Source: Phymatolithon calcareum (Eukaryota; Rhodophyta; Florideophyceae; Hapalidiales). Taken from it: a DNA stretch of 64,000 nt. The first letter of the stretch is position 1; every line of letters begins with the position of its first letter. A program made the translations under genes and the position numbers. Below, one piece after another: positions 34,460 through 47,700 of the stretch. Under the pieces are notes generated by a model that was not told the origin of the DNA, did no database searches, and saw only the letters and a program-made list of their open reading frames with translations. The DNA is taken from positions 372,001 through 436,000 of the forward strand of contig OZ345380.1 of NCBI GenBank assembly GCA_977006965.1, read 5' to 3'.

Positions 34460-35270
34460 TGACACCGTAATTGTGCGAATTGGAGAGGAAAGGAAGTAAA
34501 TTTACAATACTACTGGCGTACAGAAAGACGCGGAGTAGGAGGACCTCTACATGTCGTCGTGGCTGCATGCATCTTCGATAAACGAGAAATTATTGGAGAC
34601 ATGCAGCAAGGTAGTGCTCATTCTGATGATTAGTTCCGTTTCCGTCGCCTGGTCACTCCCATTTCAGCTCCTTTCATTGATGCAGTTGGTTTCCGCCTCT
34701 GAAAGGGGCAGAAAATCTGACTGATGGGGTGAGGTGGCTGTAACACTGGAGCTAGGAAGAGGCGGCTATGTTCTTTAATGCGCCTCTCTCTTTCGATGGG
34801 CAATGGAGAATTTCAATATTAAGACTGAACTTGAGCAGTGCCGAGAGCAAGGTAAGAACCATGGCGTACTTTATGACCCTATTTATAAAAGTAGTTCTTT
34901 CCATAATAAATGGACCCCTGCTCACATATCTGTAAAATGTGCTGGACCCGCCATCACAAGGGCTCAGTCGAATGCCGGCTGAAAAAAAGGAATCCATAGG
35001 AGTATTTAGGTCTCTGAACAACGAGGTGCTCATCTAGAGCTGTTTCATGGGATTATCCAGAGGGAATAGAGATTTGCATAATTCGTACGCCTTTTCTGCC
35101 GCACAGAGATAGAAAGATGGAGATCGCCACTGCTATGTGGGAGAATGCAAGAGAGTGAGCTGAACGGCGTTTGTTGCTCTGGGTATGGAAAAGTAATCCA
35201 TAAGTCGGTACCTTTGAAACGTTGTAAAGTTTGGAAATATCCACTATTGCAAATGAAAAGTGAGAGTCTT
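34460..35270. other. Possible LINE relic, otherwise unassigned
   Basis: A plus-strand frame near 34,751-34,920 reads protein-like (FMTLFIKVVLSIINGPLLTY) but is broken. It lies next to two LINE tails and may be an older relic. No confident gene. Confidence 0.25.
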
Positions 35271-35283
35271 CCATGTCACTCAA

Positions 35284-35545
35284 CTCATGGCAAGAGCAAG
35301 CAAGAAACGAAGATTCCGAAATAGATGAAGCCCTCAAAGATATTTCAAACTTAATGCCCAAACAACGAGTTTCCGATATTCAAAAAGAGATGCTGGAAAT
35401 GGCAGTTGATAAGGTCCAAAGAAAATGTCCGAAACCAACTACTTAGATGAGAACATAAGCGAAGGATTGTAGCGCAACGAAAAGTCTCTCAGGTGCAATG
35501 ATAATTGACAAAGGGAGCTTCAATTAAACAGAAATCCAATCCAAT
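35284..35545 (+). mobile_element. 5'-truncated LINE with (AATCC)n tail
   Basis: 262 bp. It begins with the last part of an ORF (EIDEALKDISNLMPKQRVSD, ending PKPTT and a stop), then a UTR of about 90 bp shared with two other copies, and ends in three AATCC-type units. It is flanked by CCATGTCACTCAA at 35,271-35,283 and 35,546-35,558. The coding remnant shows the family is a protein-coding LINE, not just a SINE. Confidence 0.88.
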
Positions 35546-36123
35546 CCATGTCACTCAAATCAGTGTAACTTGAAGCCATTAATTGGAGAAAAGGTACATT
35601 ATGCAGTACGTGCGTGTCTGGACGATATGCTGAAATGTAATAGACGACTTGATTAGTCTAATATGTGAATAAGGCGGGTAAATGAGATGGAGGTCGTTTT
35701 CTTTTTGGGAACATATAGGTAAGAATTTCAGTGAAGCGAGTGAAGGCCGAGGTCGTTAATCCAACATACCGTATACGTTATCGACATGCTACGCTCATCC
35801 TCTGACTTACAACTGGAAGGCAGATTTGGGTGACGAAGAAGGAGGAATGAACCGTGAAGAGTGCAGGTAGTCTATTGTTGGAGCGCGGACGACGTCACAA
35901 GTTTCCGAATGTCAAAAGTGAAGAAAATGTAAGAAATATACTGTAGATACTTGAATCAGCATTGATTATGTCGCTTAAACAGTCCTTGATGGATGTTGGA
36001 AGAGAGAGTGTGAGGTAGCACTGGAACCCTGAATTATGTTTCGCAGGGTGGCGCTCTTCATGCTCACCGCCCATGTGCTGAAGGCACGTGTTACTGCGGG
36101 AAAGTTAGTCTCGTGACATAAAG

Positions 36124-36160
36124 TAGTCTACAGATCGTCATCATGACGATCTGTGGACTA
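36124..36160. repeat. Palindrome, 18-bp arms
   Basis: TAGTCTACAGATCGTCAT (36,124-36,141) pairs with 36,143-36,160 with one mismatch and a one-base loop, followed by ATGATGATGATG. Confidence 0.85.
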
Positions 36161-37640
36161 CATGATGATGATGACTGCTGGCAGGGCAAGAGTGATTGAA
36201 CAGTGCAACCCCGAATTGTGTGTTGGAAGGGTAGCGCTCTTCTTGGTCACCGCTCTATTGGTGCCAGTTTTTGTCCCTCGGGGAAGTTGAAGCAAGAGTG
36301 GAAGCATCTCCGTGCTGACAAGATCCGTAAACGATTGCGAGCAAGGAGGATATGTTGTTGTCTGCCGGCACGGCATATATACCTAGCGAGGCGATGTGGA
36401 GAAGCGAGTGGGGATTGAGCACTGATACCTCCTTAGATCAGTGCTAGGGGGAGGTGAGAGACAGGGTAGCGCTCCTAATTTAGTTGCGCATCTACGGTGT
36501 CGCTGACGATGGCGAATACTGTAGTTCGAGCACGTGATCGAGGGAGTGGAGGCAGCAATTAAATTAATTTAGATTTGTACATGAGTACCAAAGAGAATGC
36601 AATTTGATGCAAGATGCCCACATGGCATTGCAAGCGAGCAGAAAATCCGTCTGTCTGGGAAGCGATGGAAGTAAGACACAGTATCGTCAGAAAGCGCGGC
36701 AATATTAACAGCAGGATATCGCTCAATCTTCGGACGCAGTGGTTGGGCACGAGACACTTCATTCCGCCTGGCGGAGAGCGTACAGTGCTGCTTCGTTAAG
36801 TGTTGAAGGGTCAAATGGTTGAGGTGGTTTGAACAATGTATGAGCAAGATTTTATAGAAAGCCGCAGCATTGGTCTGCACACTGCATGCTGAGTTTCTTC
36901 AAAGAATCGAGTACAGTAACACAATACAGTACTTCAATCAGTTTCGTCCTTCAATTCAACTTTCCTTCAGAATGATGAAAACCTAGGAATGTGTTTTGAC
37001 TCCAATAGTGTACAGTGGCTGCTTTCGTACGTGACTCGACGGTACCATAGTGGATACTGTGTTCTGCAGCTTTGAGAACCGTATTTGCAGAGAATATTCC
37101 CCGCATGACGCAATGGCCGTCATGATGTATTCAAGAGACAAGGCGCATGAAACTGCTGGCGTTTCTGGTTGTAAAATCAGTCTGACACTTTTGCACAACG
37201 ACTATACAGTATTTCTCCCAATCAATTGATCCTAGATGAAGTTCCGGGACTAAACTGCACTCATTCATCTGTGCAGTTCCTTAGAATTGTACCAACCCAT
37301 TTGCAAATGTGTGTACTTTTTCGGGCAACTGGGCACATATCGGATGAGATAGAAAGACATCGTCCCGAATTAGAGGTGTCCGTTCCTCGAAAAGAACGGA
37401 ACCTACCGCAGTGTTCAGTGATGTATTCAGTTTGAGCAGCACTCAACAAGCTCCTGTAACCAGAATTGAATTGAGGCAGTGTTGCTAGAGCAGCTTCTCG
37501 CCCCCTATCCCCAAGACTCCAGAGCATAAAATATGCGGCCACAGTATGATAGCGAGTGCGCAACTCTTATTTTCCTTCACGCCCGCGCGACCAGCAAGGT
37601 ACTCGCTCACACGGCCCGAATTTAGGGCCGGAAGCAAGTA

Positions 37641-37688
37641 GGATGAAAATAACGCGGTATCATATATGATATCGCGTTATTTTCATCC
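37641..37688. repeat. 48-bp palindrome, one mismatch, no loop
   Basis: GGATGAAAATAACGCG (37,641-37,656) and its exact complement (37,673-37,688) enclose GTATCATATATGATAT, which pairs with itself except for one pair. It is one of the most perfect palindromes in the window. Confidence 0.9.
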
Positions 37689-38328
37689 CGCACCAAAGTC
37701 GCTCTCTTCTTCCACCAGTATGATATGATACAGTTCTGTACTGTATGAAAACGATGGGGAACAAGCGGCGAAGTGCGTGGCAACCAACGGACCGTTCGGG
37801 AAGGAGACCGCTGCTGGACCAAATTTAGCAGCTGCGGAACACCGTGATGATGGCCGTGACAGGGGAGTGGAAACGGTCGACAATCAACGTCGCCGCTACT
37901 GAACCTGATGAGCCTCTTGCTTGAACGTAGTGCGACGTGACAGCGGAAGATAAAGCAACGACTACTGCAGTGTAGCTAACAACTTGGGATTGGTAGATCG
38001 AGCGACAATAACGACAGAATAAAATGTTTTACTTCGAGTACGTACTACGCTACCTTTTGCTGCTACTCTGCTCTGTTTGTGCACACTGCCGTGCAAGGCT
38101 TATGATGTCGTCGTCTTCGAAAACTTGTCATCGCCCTCAAGTCGATCGGTAGTAGTTGCGATACAAAAAAGTTCACCGGATCGATAGATCGATCGATATC
38201 AGTTAACCTTTGCTGACTGCGCGTTATATTACACTTGCATAAATATGCACTGCATAGCGACTAGCCAGATACACTTGTACCGGACTTGCGATTGCAATAG
38301 CCTTCCCATAACTGTCTGATGTCACCGG

Positions 38329-39477
38329 TCAATAATGCTCCTCATTACTCTCTGACCCGCGCGATACACTGGACATGACATCATCACCACTCCACGGCGG
38401 AATCGGTCTGACAACCGGCCCATTCATCTGCATAAACCCCAAATCAAACTCCTCCGTCCCGCGCTTTCCCTCCCCACGTTCCGGTCGATGTCGACTAAGC
38501 TTCCGCATGAGCTTCGCACCTCCCTCCCAGCTCATATGCCTCTGTGCAAACCCTTCACCCGTCTTCCTCCTCCTATTCATAGGCGTACCAGCACGACTCT
38601 CCTCCATCGGCGATCGTTTCGCCCTCGGACAATTCGCCGAATGCATCTGTTCCCTCCTCCACGTCGTCCTCCCTGCACACCCCCTGCATTCCGCGGTAGG
38701 TTTCAACCACTTCTCAACCCGCGAAGCATCGTACCTCTCCCCATCTCGATGCATCTCAAATGCCGAAGGTTCCCGGGAAGGATACGCATGCTGACTGTCG
38801 AATCGTTGCGGTGTGCGCACACTATCAAATCGACGAATATCGCCGCCCGTTGCCCGTCCACTGTCAAACCTTCGAATATCGTCTGCACGATGCAAGGCAG
38901 AACGCGGATACACATCCGATGTTTCGAAGTCGAAAGGGGAAACGATGCCAAATTCAGACGTTATGCGCATGTTGCGCGACGCCGGGCGGGAACGACGACG
39001 AGGCGCAGATGAACGATGGAAGGAGATGTCGCGCGTGGCGTTGACGCGCGAGAGACGACGGCCGTGGTAGTCACTCGCGGATGCCGTGACACGCCCCGCG
39101 GAATGATCGTCGTCGGAGAGAGGCGATGAGGTGGCGCCGCGACGCAGACCGAAGTGACCGTCCGTCGCGACACGCATGACGGGCGGGACATACGGTGTTG
39201 GCGACGGGGCGGGGGTGCGACGACGGAAGAGATCGGCGAGGAAGCGACGCGCACCGCGTTTGGGGGGCGGGTGACGGGCGACGGGTTGCGGACGTGCCAG
39301 TGGAGGGGATACGGTCGCCGAAGAGAGGAGCGAAGGGGGCGGGGCTGCTTCGTGTCCTATGGGACGGAAGCTGTTGTCCAGGCCGCTCAGGGTACGGGAG
39401 GGGACATCCGAAGTGGTGGTGTAGGAGGACCAGATGCCCTGCGCGGGACGGTAGGACTTGGTGGCGATGGCGGTCAT
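38329..39477 (-). CDS. Orphan basic protein with possible C2HC knuckle
   Basis: 382 aa from the ATG at 39,477, intronless and GC-rich. Mostly Ser/Arg/Pro-rich and predicted disordered. C264-x2-C267-x11-H279-x3-C283 (CRGCAGRTTWRREQMHSANC) resembles the C2HC_2-type zinc finger but is one residue shorter in both spacers. Three RRFDS/RFDS repeats occur at about 202-228 (DIRRFDSGRATGGDIRRFDS). Nuclear or nucleic-acid binding is a guess from basic charge and the knuckle. No family recognised. Base composition matches YqgF, the TP-rich orphan and OLA1, which supports a real gene. Confidence 0.65.
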   Translation of the reverse strand: MTAIATKSYRPAQGIWSSYTTTSDVPSRTLSGLDNSFRPIGHEAAPPPSLLSSATVSPPLARPQPVARHPPPKRGARRFLADLFRRRTPAPSPTPYVPPVMRVATDGHFGLRRGATSSPLSDDDHSAGRVTASASDYHGRRLSRVNATRDISFHRSSAPRRRSRPASRNMRITSEFGIVSPFDFETSDVYPRSALHRADDIRRFDSGRATGGDIRRFDSVRTPQRFDSQHAYPSREPSAFEMHRDGERYDASRVEKWLKPTAECRGCAGRTTWRREQMHSANCPRAKRSPMEESRAGTPMNRRRKTGEGFAQRHMSWEGGAKLMRKLSRHRPERGEGKRGTEEFDLGFMQMNGPVVRPIPPWSGDDVMSSVSRGSESNEEHY

Positions 39478-41683
39478 GGTGGTGTGAGGGTTGTGTTGTG
39501 CGGGGATCGGATCGGAGGGGATGGATGGGGGAATGTAAAGTTAATATATTTGTGTGTGGGGGGATGAAGTGCGCTGGAGGTGCGGAGTAGGCGGTGGAAG
39601 AAACGTGCGTTGATCGGCACTACACGGGGCTTGAGGGTATCGCGGTGCAGTGCAGTACGTGGGGCCAGCACGGGGAGCGTGGCGTGTGTGACACGGCGGT
39701 GATGTTCTGTCGTCACGCCGTGTGTCGTTGATGGCGGCGCACCAATCGGCGGGGATGCGCTGGCAATGTGGGTGACGAGGGATGGCGAAGTTTGCCGATC
39801 GATCTCAGTTGTTTCAAAAGAATCGTGAAATACACTTCTGGTGATCTGGCTGTGTTGCGGATCATTTGTATGATAGGATGGGAGAATAGCCTTCACACGC
39901 CTTTGCGGACGTCCGTTGCACGCACATAAACGAAGTGCTGAACGGATGTTGTATTTTTGAGACACTATGACGATGTGACAGAGTAATTACAGCGTCGTGC
40001 TCTTCTTTTCGCAAACGTTTGACAGCGTCACATCGTATGGAGCTGACGCGTGCACCCCGCGCGACAGACCGCCCACCTCCGAAACGTTCAGTAGTATTGT
40101 ATATCATACTGTATGATACCGGACCCATTCCGAGTACTCTTGTGTCACCGTTCCCAACATTACAGTATAGTGCCTGCCCAAAATAGATGAAATTTCCTAC
40201 AGTTTGCTCACTCCTGTCCATGTGCAATTGCACATGGTCAGCACGTGCCTCTGTGCTGTATCATACTGTAGCCCCTCCCTTGGCCGCGTCTGATGTGCAA
40301 GCAGAACAAACTAAAAACAATGCGTTGACATCGATCGATACTAATCGATGAATTTAGAGATCATACTGTCGCCCGGATGTGGGTCATTTCTGCGCCTTCA
40401 TTGCTTGAACCGATTTCGAGTCCCCGCACGTACTCCCGGCCGGCTTTTGTCTTGAAATTGCCCGCGCTTTTTGAACGCTCTCTCATCGAACACATCGCGC
40501 GCTCTTGCAAGCACGTAAATCACAACATCCACACCACTCTTTTACCCCATTCATCTCTACGCCTGGCAATAACATGACGTGAGGATTCCCACATTTCTCG
40601 ACCGTAAGGTAAGGAGTACAGGACAGTGAAGGAAGGACGAATTGCTCGCAAGGAAATTACAAAATTTCACCTCATTATTCTCTACTGGTTGTACTGTACT
40701 GCTGAAAATTCTTCATGTAATGGAGATCCCAGGCCGCGTCTTCCTTATTACATAATCCCTAGCTGTACATTTTCACCTCACACTCCTCAAACTAAATATT
40801 TATATCCTTCAATCTTTGCTGACGTTTCTGGACGAGGCGTGAAAGCCGCAGTCGATAGGATAGAATTGAAGAAACTTAGATCCTCGAATCGCTGCTAGCC
40901 CTGTTAGGAGAAAAAGAAAAAATGAATGAATTCACGTCCTCGCACAACCGCCGCCGATCACCTCCCTCAATGCTGCATTATCAAGATATGCGAATCTCCT
41001 AACCTCCGACTCACACGCTACATAAAATCTTGCTCCTCCTTGTCCCCCAGAGACCGACCGTACTTCCGTGCTGAGCCCCGGAGAATTCAAATCTCAACGT
41101 CTCAACCATGACGTGCGAGTACACCGCCGAATCTCCAGTACTGTATCTTGACTTCACTTCACTCGATCGCTTGGAATTCATGCTCCACTCGACCCGCTCC
41201 AACGCTCCGTGCCTCTCAATACAGTATCCCCCACCTTGCTGCAGTGACAAGCATCAAACTGCACTTTTATGTTAGCACTTTACTGATTGCATCCCAGGTC
41301 GGAAACTCTTTATCAAAACTGCACATTAAAACTTGTGGACGCACCTCGCCCATTCCACGGCCGTGCATCCTGCAGCCAACCGCTTACTATCAACTACAAC
41401 ACTGTATCACAGTGTATAGTAGAAACACCAATTCTGTTGCCGAATATCGCCGGGTTACATTACTGAAACATTCGCACTTCACTACTGTACTGTACTGTCT
41501 CCAGGGGGCCCTAGCTAGGTACAGTAAAACCATAAAATCGTAACAATACATACACTGTACTGTCCTTAGGGGACCCCAGGTACACCATAAAACCATAAAC
41601 ATACACTCTACCGTAGAATTCCGACCCGGGCACCTTCGATTCAGTTGAATCGTGTGTATCGCCTGCCGCTGAACAAGAGACAA
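39478..41683. other. Intergenic, TACTGTA-rich
   Basis: The promoter side of the orphan gene is GC-rich to about 39,760. Beyond that, frames at 39,862-40,233 and 41,148-41,543 have no signature. Many overlapping TACTGTAC/TACAGTA words occur. A direct duplication of about 60 bp (with CATAAAACCATAAA and ACTGTACTGTC words) lies at about 41,488-41,612. Confidence 0.4.
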
Positions 41684-41782
41684 CGGATTGGATTGGATTT
41701 CTGTTAAATTGAAGCTTCCTTTGTCAATTATCATTGCACTGAGAGACTTTTCGCTGCGCTACAATCCTTCGCTAATGTTTTC
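41684..41782 (-). mobile_element. LINE/SINE 3' end with (AATCC)n tail
   Basis: 99-bp minus-strand copy of the same 3' end as at 34,331 and 35,448. It is flanked by ACAAGAGACAA at 41,673-41,683 and 41,783-41,793, so it inserted in this very short form. Confidence 0.88.
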
Positions 41783-41793
41783 ACAAGAGACAA

Positions 41794-44700
41794 ATGTATC
41801 CATCTTTTGTCCTGAAAAATTACCCAACGTCCTCATCATGTCCACGCCTGTCTAACATGCTCTCTACTGCACTGCACTGCATAGAACAGGACACAACTCA
41901 CGTCCATTTTTACCCATCTCTTGACATTGCACAGCGAATGCGTACTCTTGCACCCGCATTACACTAATCACAGAAGCTGATTGACAAACTCTTCATTTCT
42001 TCCGCCTTCAACCATTTTTTCTCGTATTTTCCACGATATTCCACTTGTAATTTCTCAACCTACCGTATCTATGTCGTTGTCTTATCCACATGTCACAACA
42101 CCGTACTTTAGTAACTGCATTATTGCAAAATAGTTCGATCGATAACTGATATCGAACAATTGTCCATGAACAATTGTTCGAGATCAGTATTGCTCTTAAA
42201 TAACGTTGGACAAAGCAACTAAAAACGTGCTAAACAATTCAATACTGATAGAACACCAAAAGAGAATCGACCGTCCCGCAGACTGGCCTCCACATCCTGG
42301 TCACTGACCTCTTCTGAGAAACACAGTCTTTCGAAGATGTGTACAGTGCGCTACCTCGGCAGATCATTTTGATATCGAGCGCATTGTCAATCTACAGTAC
42401 AGGTAGATACCTACAAGATACTAATTTTCTGCTGCCACGTCACTCATGAGGCTTAGAAGGAAATGAATTTTAAAATGAATTCTCTTCTACAGTATAGTAC
42501 TTGGAGTATCGCAGGGCGCTTATACTACTGTAGATACGGTACTGTACTGTACTTGAAAGAAGCTTCTTCTCCGCAACCCTCCTGTCAATTCCTCCAATAC
42601 GACTCAATCAACTCGGCGAACTTCCTTGAGCAAGGAAAAACACACTGCTGTGAAGTACTGTGTACTGTAATACAACGTTAGTTAGTTCTCTCTCTCCACC
42701 AACCATACACTGTACAGTTTAAGAAACCTTATCCATACACTGTATCTACGGAAATGTACAGAAATGTAGATATATTTGCGTAGTAAATTTACACGCAAAC
42801 ACAGCGTCCGCTGCGCTCAGTGTCCTCACGGCCCCTCTAAATAGTTGATAAACACCCCGTCCATTGAAAATCTTATTCCTTTTCCTGCGTTCGCTACGGT
42901 AACCAAACCCCGTGATAAAGTGATAATCGTGTGACCGCAAGAATTACCGATCATTTGACAGAAAACACACTTGTGAACTAGGACTCGAGAGGAAGTCACG
43001 CTTTCCTTCTTTCAAATATAGACCTTCAACCCCGTGTGCAACGGTTCTCCACACAAGTGCAATCCAGTTCAGTTCAGCTCTGTGCGTTTCGAATGCAAAA
43101 GCAGCCTTGGACGCACACCTGCCCGCTCCTGTCACAGCGTTCACGAGCCCTGTTCCGCACTTTCCCATCCAATATGTTTCAATTTCTCCCTTTCAGTCAG
43201 GAAGCAAAGTGAATCTTTTACTCCCTCCGCCCTTGCGTCCATTTTCAATTCACGTTCTGCCAGCATGGCACTTGTCTCAAAGAATGGGAAAGAAAGCATA
43301 TATGAGCTAATAATACCTTGTCGTTGCAAAATGTTACATAACAATCTTCTTAATCGGGCCGAGAAGTTGCATTGGAATGTTCGACAAGGCTTGAAAAACA
43401 ATACAATTTTCTGGGCCTTTTCGGACACATCGCAATTGTTTCTGGTGCCAGCCATACCGAAACGGCAGAAGGGACAGACAGGAAACGGCAGACAAAACGG
43501 CAGATATTAATTACTAAAAGAATTGCGCCAAATCTCGATGGTCCCTGCATCCATGAAGGCCGGCGCATGTGCCAGCACAATCTCCCTCAAAGCTCATGTC
43601 GATTCTAAGAACGCAGCAGAACGGGCAGAGTCAGGTGTAGTACTGTGGCACACTTTCACGGCTACCGGACAACCTGCCTACTGTTGCCCGAGAGGCGAGC
43701 CTTCCCGCGCACGTACGTATTCGACATTCATTGTGGGAACGCTTCTTTGGACCTGTCCGACCTGAGAAAGGACTATTGGGACTATTGTGCATGTAGCCCA
43801 GGTCGCGACCGCTATGTACTCCATGCCATTTGAATGTTAAGCAAACTATGGTACAGTAGTCATCGGAATGTCCCTACATAGCTACACACTTGAACGCCAT
43901 GACGTTTTTCCGCGGAGGGGGGTGAAATTGAGCTCAAGTTAAGCTGCTCACGATGTGCGAGGAAGACACGGACTGTTTCATTTGCCCGTGCAGAGACCAG
44001 CTATTCGGGGGTCTTGTATATAGTAACGTACGGCCGCCCGTCTTGATCCTCTTACCGTCTCTGACAATTGTGTTATTCCTTTAGAACAATTGTGTCTTCC
44101 TTTCGCCAAAGGACGATTTTCTTTATGCCATTTTAAAACAGCTCATGTCTGGGTGAGATTGTACTCTTGGCCTCTTCTACGGGCCATGGCTCGAAACATG
44201 CAGCCCCGTTCCTCCCTATTCAAACAGAATTCATGCACCCGCACCAAAAGAACGGACAAAAGTAACCGCGGTGAGGTTGTCCGTCCGTTGGTCCCACGAC
44301 GCATTCTGAGAGTGTTCTCCACCATCGGCACACGGCGAGAGGGACATGGGGAACAATACACTACTTCATATCTCCTACTCGTTCTGCTCTCCAGATACAG
44401 TAAAGTTTACTCGGCGAAAATGCGCTACGTAGATTGCAACCGCGATACAGTGGTGGGTCTAAACGGGCGATGAAGGTTTGAAACAGAGGAGCCGAATGCT
44501 TCCATTACTTATTTTTTGAAAGACAGCCTTCCTCTCAAGCAGCATCGGGAGCGTCCTGCGTAGAAATTAAGCGGGACATATCGTTGCTGATCAGATTATC
44601 CCTGCGACGTACGCCGTACACGTAATGTCAACGTTTCCGAGGGCGTGCAATTGGAGCGCGCCCGACTCCAGCTGACAAAGAAGTCTTCCTGGTGCACATG

Positions 44701-47700
44701 ATGCTTATGGCCCCTCTTCCTCGAGCTGGCGCATTCGGAATGAAGAGCGGTTGTGAGGGTCCAGACTGTGAAAGAGGCATTTATGCATGATAAAATCTCG
44801 AGTACCGTATTTGTCGAGGGTCACAAGATTGATGACTAGAGCTGTCAATTGTATCACGAGGTTCCAGACACACGAGTGAACAGTGAAGGACAATGGGTTT
44901 GATGAGGCGGAGCTCACTCAGGCACCTGTGGAGTAGTTAGCGCTGATACGATGTGGTATGAAAGAAGCTTTCAGAGCACATTTGTGGTGGACGTGGCAGA
45001 TTGAGGATTATGGATGCAATGGTAAAATGTAGCAGACCTGCTTCCGTTGTCCAGCATATTTATATATTTTTAAAAACTATTCGTTGAAATACAGCAACAG
45101 AAGAAGTAAAGAGTTTCTCGGCGTGACAAGGGCACAGGAGTGTGCGTACTTCGTCCAATGTTAAGAATCTTAAGATATCGCGGATATGGATGTCATTTGC
45201 CTCAGGTCACCGACTTGAGAATGGAATGGAGTGGTGTTTGAAGTGCACAACGGTGTCAGTTGGGGGAAATCACTTGTGACATCTCTTGTGCCTATTAACT
45301 GTTTACTCAGTATTGCCCTTGTATTTGGCTGCAACGCATGAGCTACAATAAAGATTTTGGAGGTAGTTTCTGGTTTCTTTCAAGAAACCAAAGTTTGCAT
45401 ATCATTACTACGGCAGCATCGGGTAGCTGCTTCAGTGCTTACAAGCTTTTTCACTTATTTAGAGCATAATTGACTATTAGCTATCTTGCAGTTAGATCTG
45501 TAATCAATCTCGTGCGCTTCGATTTAGTTTGCGTTTCGATTCATGCGTGTGAATCCCCGATAATTCGAGCCTAAGGAGAAAACCCGCTGCGCTTGCGAGA
45601 GAGACCTACTGTTCTTAGCGACAAACTAGACATCTGGAGGACGCAGCAGGAACTGACAAAATTTAGATTCTCAGTCCTATTTTCGATGATTTTACAAACG
45701 ATTTGAAAACCTCAACAATTTTTGTGGCTGACCGAACTTGGAGCTCGTTCTTTTCCCACTGCGTTAGGAAGAAGTATGCAGCAGTGAATCTACGGCATTT
45801 CAGTAGTGAATCAATGCTAAAATCTGTCACATCGTGAGCGCACTAGCTCTTCAACGGGGAGCGAGGTCCGAGCATTGGCAGGAGATGTACAGTACGTTAA
45901 TAACCGTGCAGCGTCCTCATTTACTTGACGTATCATTCATGCTCCGATTATATGTCATTTTCGAAAGTTATTCACCGAGAAGAAGCTACATTGTTGATCT
46001 AGCAGCCTGTCCTCGATAAACCGAGGTCGTAGAAAACCTGTCGGTGTAGAAGATTTGTCGAGCGATAGTGTAATGTTGAAGAGGTTTGACTCATTTTTAC
46101 AGAGCTCTACGGGCTAGCAAGAATTCAATCCACAATCTGCAAACACAAGAAGCTTCGAATTCAGGATAATAATTTGTTTATCATCGACTTAAAAAGACCG
46201 CAACTGCCGATAACAGCAGTTTGAGAGGAAAAGAACCCGCAAATATTGAATCCCAACCTAATTGATCATCTCTTGCAACATTTAGAGCTTACGAATGTTG
46301 TGCGAGGGGCTGTACCAATGTGAAACTGTTGCTCACATCTCCAGGCGGAAAATCTCGCTTCAAAGAGAGCTCAGACCTCCATTTCCATACTTTGTGATCT
46401 CAGCACAACACAGAAAGACGCACCAGGTTCCACTGAGTATAACAGGCCAAAGGATGGACTCAATGGTCCTCGCAAAACAATTTTCACAATCTGAAGCAAC
46501 TACTATTCCTTTCGGGGTTCTTGGACAAAAGATGGAGTTTTGCTACTTCCCTCACCTCCTTGATTCACTTCGCGGCGGTGATCCCAGGAAGCCCGTACGC
46601 TGCAAACACACTTCTACAGGAAGAGGAGAGAGAATGCAAACTGTGGTACAGTACAGTATTATGTGCACATCCGCAGATGTTCTTGGGGCAATACTGCACG
46701 TGTATTTGAAAGAGCCACAATGACTTAATGCTGTCAGAACCCCGAGGCTCCTCTTCGCAAAATGCTGTGTGATGTCTTCTTTTGCTTTGTTTCGCCTCTC
46801 ATGATCTGTCCTAGGGCCGCCTCCGATCTCAAAAAGAGATATACATTCCAATCATCTCTGCACCTATTTCCTACAATATGCATGAGTTTGATCATCAAAC
46901 ATGATGACGTCCCAGATCTACAACAAGTGGAGAGTGGAGTCCCTCATTACACTCGGGTCTTCATTGGGATGACGGATAGACTCCTCGCTCGGCGAAGAAA
47001 TTGCAGACTAAAACATACATTGCAACTTTTAGGACGAGTCCCGTCACCAGCGGGATGCGTTTGCAAAGCTGTTGCTTCATGTAAGACAGCGAGCCAATAA
47101 AGTTTCTGTCAACCTTGTCCAAAGTTGAACACTTCAGTGCTCTTCATATCCTGCACTAGCAATATTTTTTGATATCTGACCTAAGCTGCGATCTATCCAA
47201 GTTCCCCTGCGAGCAGGGACGCACGTCGTCACAGGTTCCCTAGGCAAGATAAGTTGAGTCAAAAAAACAAAATGTTTCTACTGTACGCGTTGCTTTTAGG
47301 GAGGAGGCAAACTTGGCGGATGCGCTTGAGAGCAGCGTGGTGTAAATTGGAGTGAGCTGCGATAATTTCATTACAATGTGGCCACTGGCCACTGGGAAGC
47401 GCACGCGTCACAGTGATCTTTTGTTTCTGCAAGTGCTCCAACTGTCCAATAGCAGTGTCGACAAGACTCGACGCGCTTCACGGCGATGAACCGAGGCACA
47501 ATTTGCCCTCTGTCCAGCAAAAAAGTTGCAGTTTTATTCCGAAGAGATTGACGTGACATGATGATAAGATGAAGACGACGCAAATAGAATTTCCCGTCTT
47601 CAAGCCAACAGTCTCCATGATGATGCTGTCAGTGCTGCGGTGAAATCAAAAGGTAATTCATATTCGGAAAAATGCCTCGCCATTAGACGACGAGCCACGA

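Larger units (their letters stand above)
35559..38328. other. Intergenic with palindromes
   Basis: No gene recognised in 2.8 kb. Two near-perfect palindromes are listed separately. A (GATC)n-rich spot lies at about 38,176-38,200. Confidence 0.45.
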
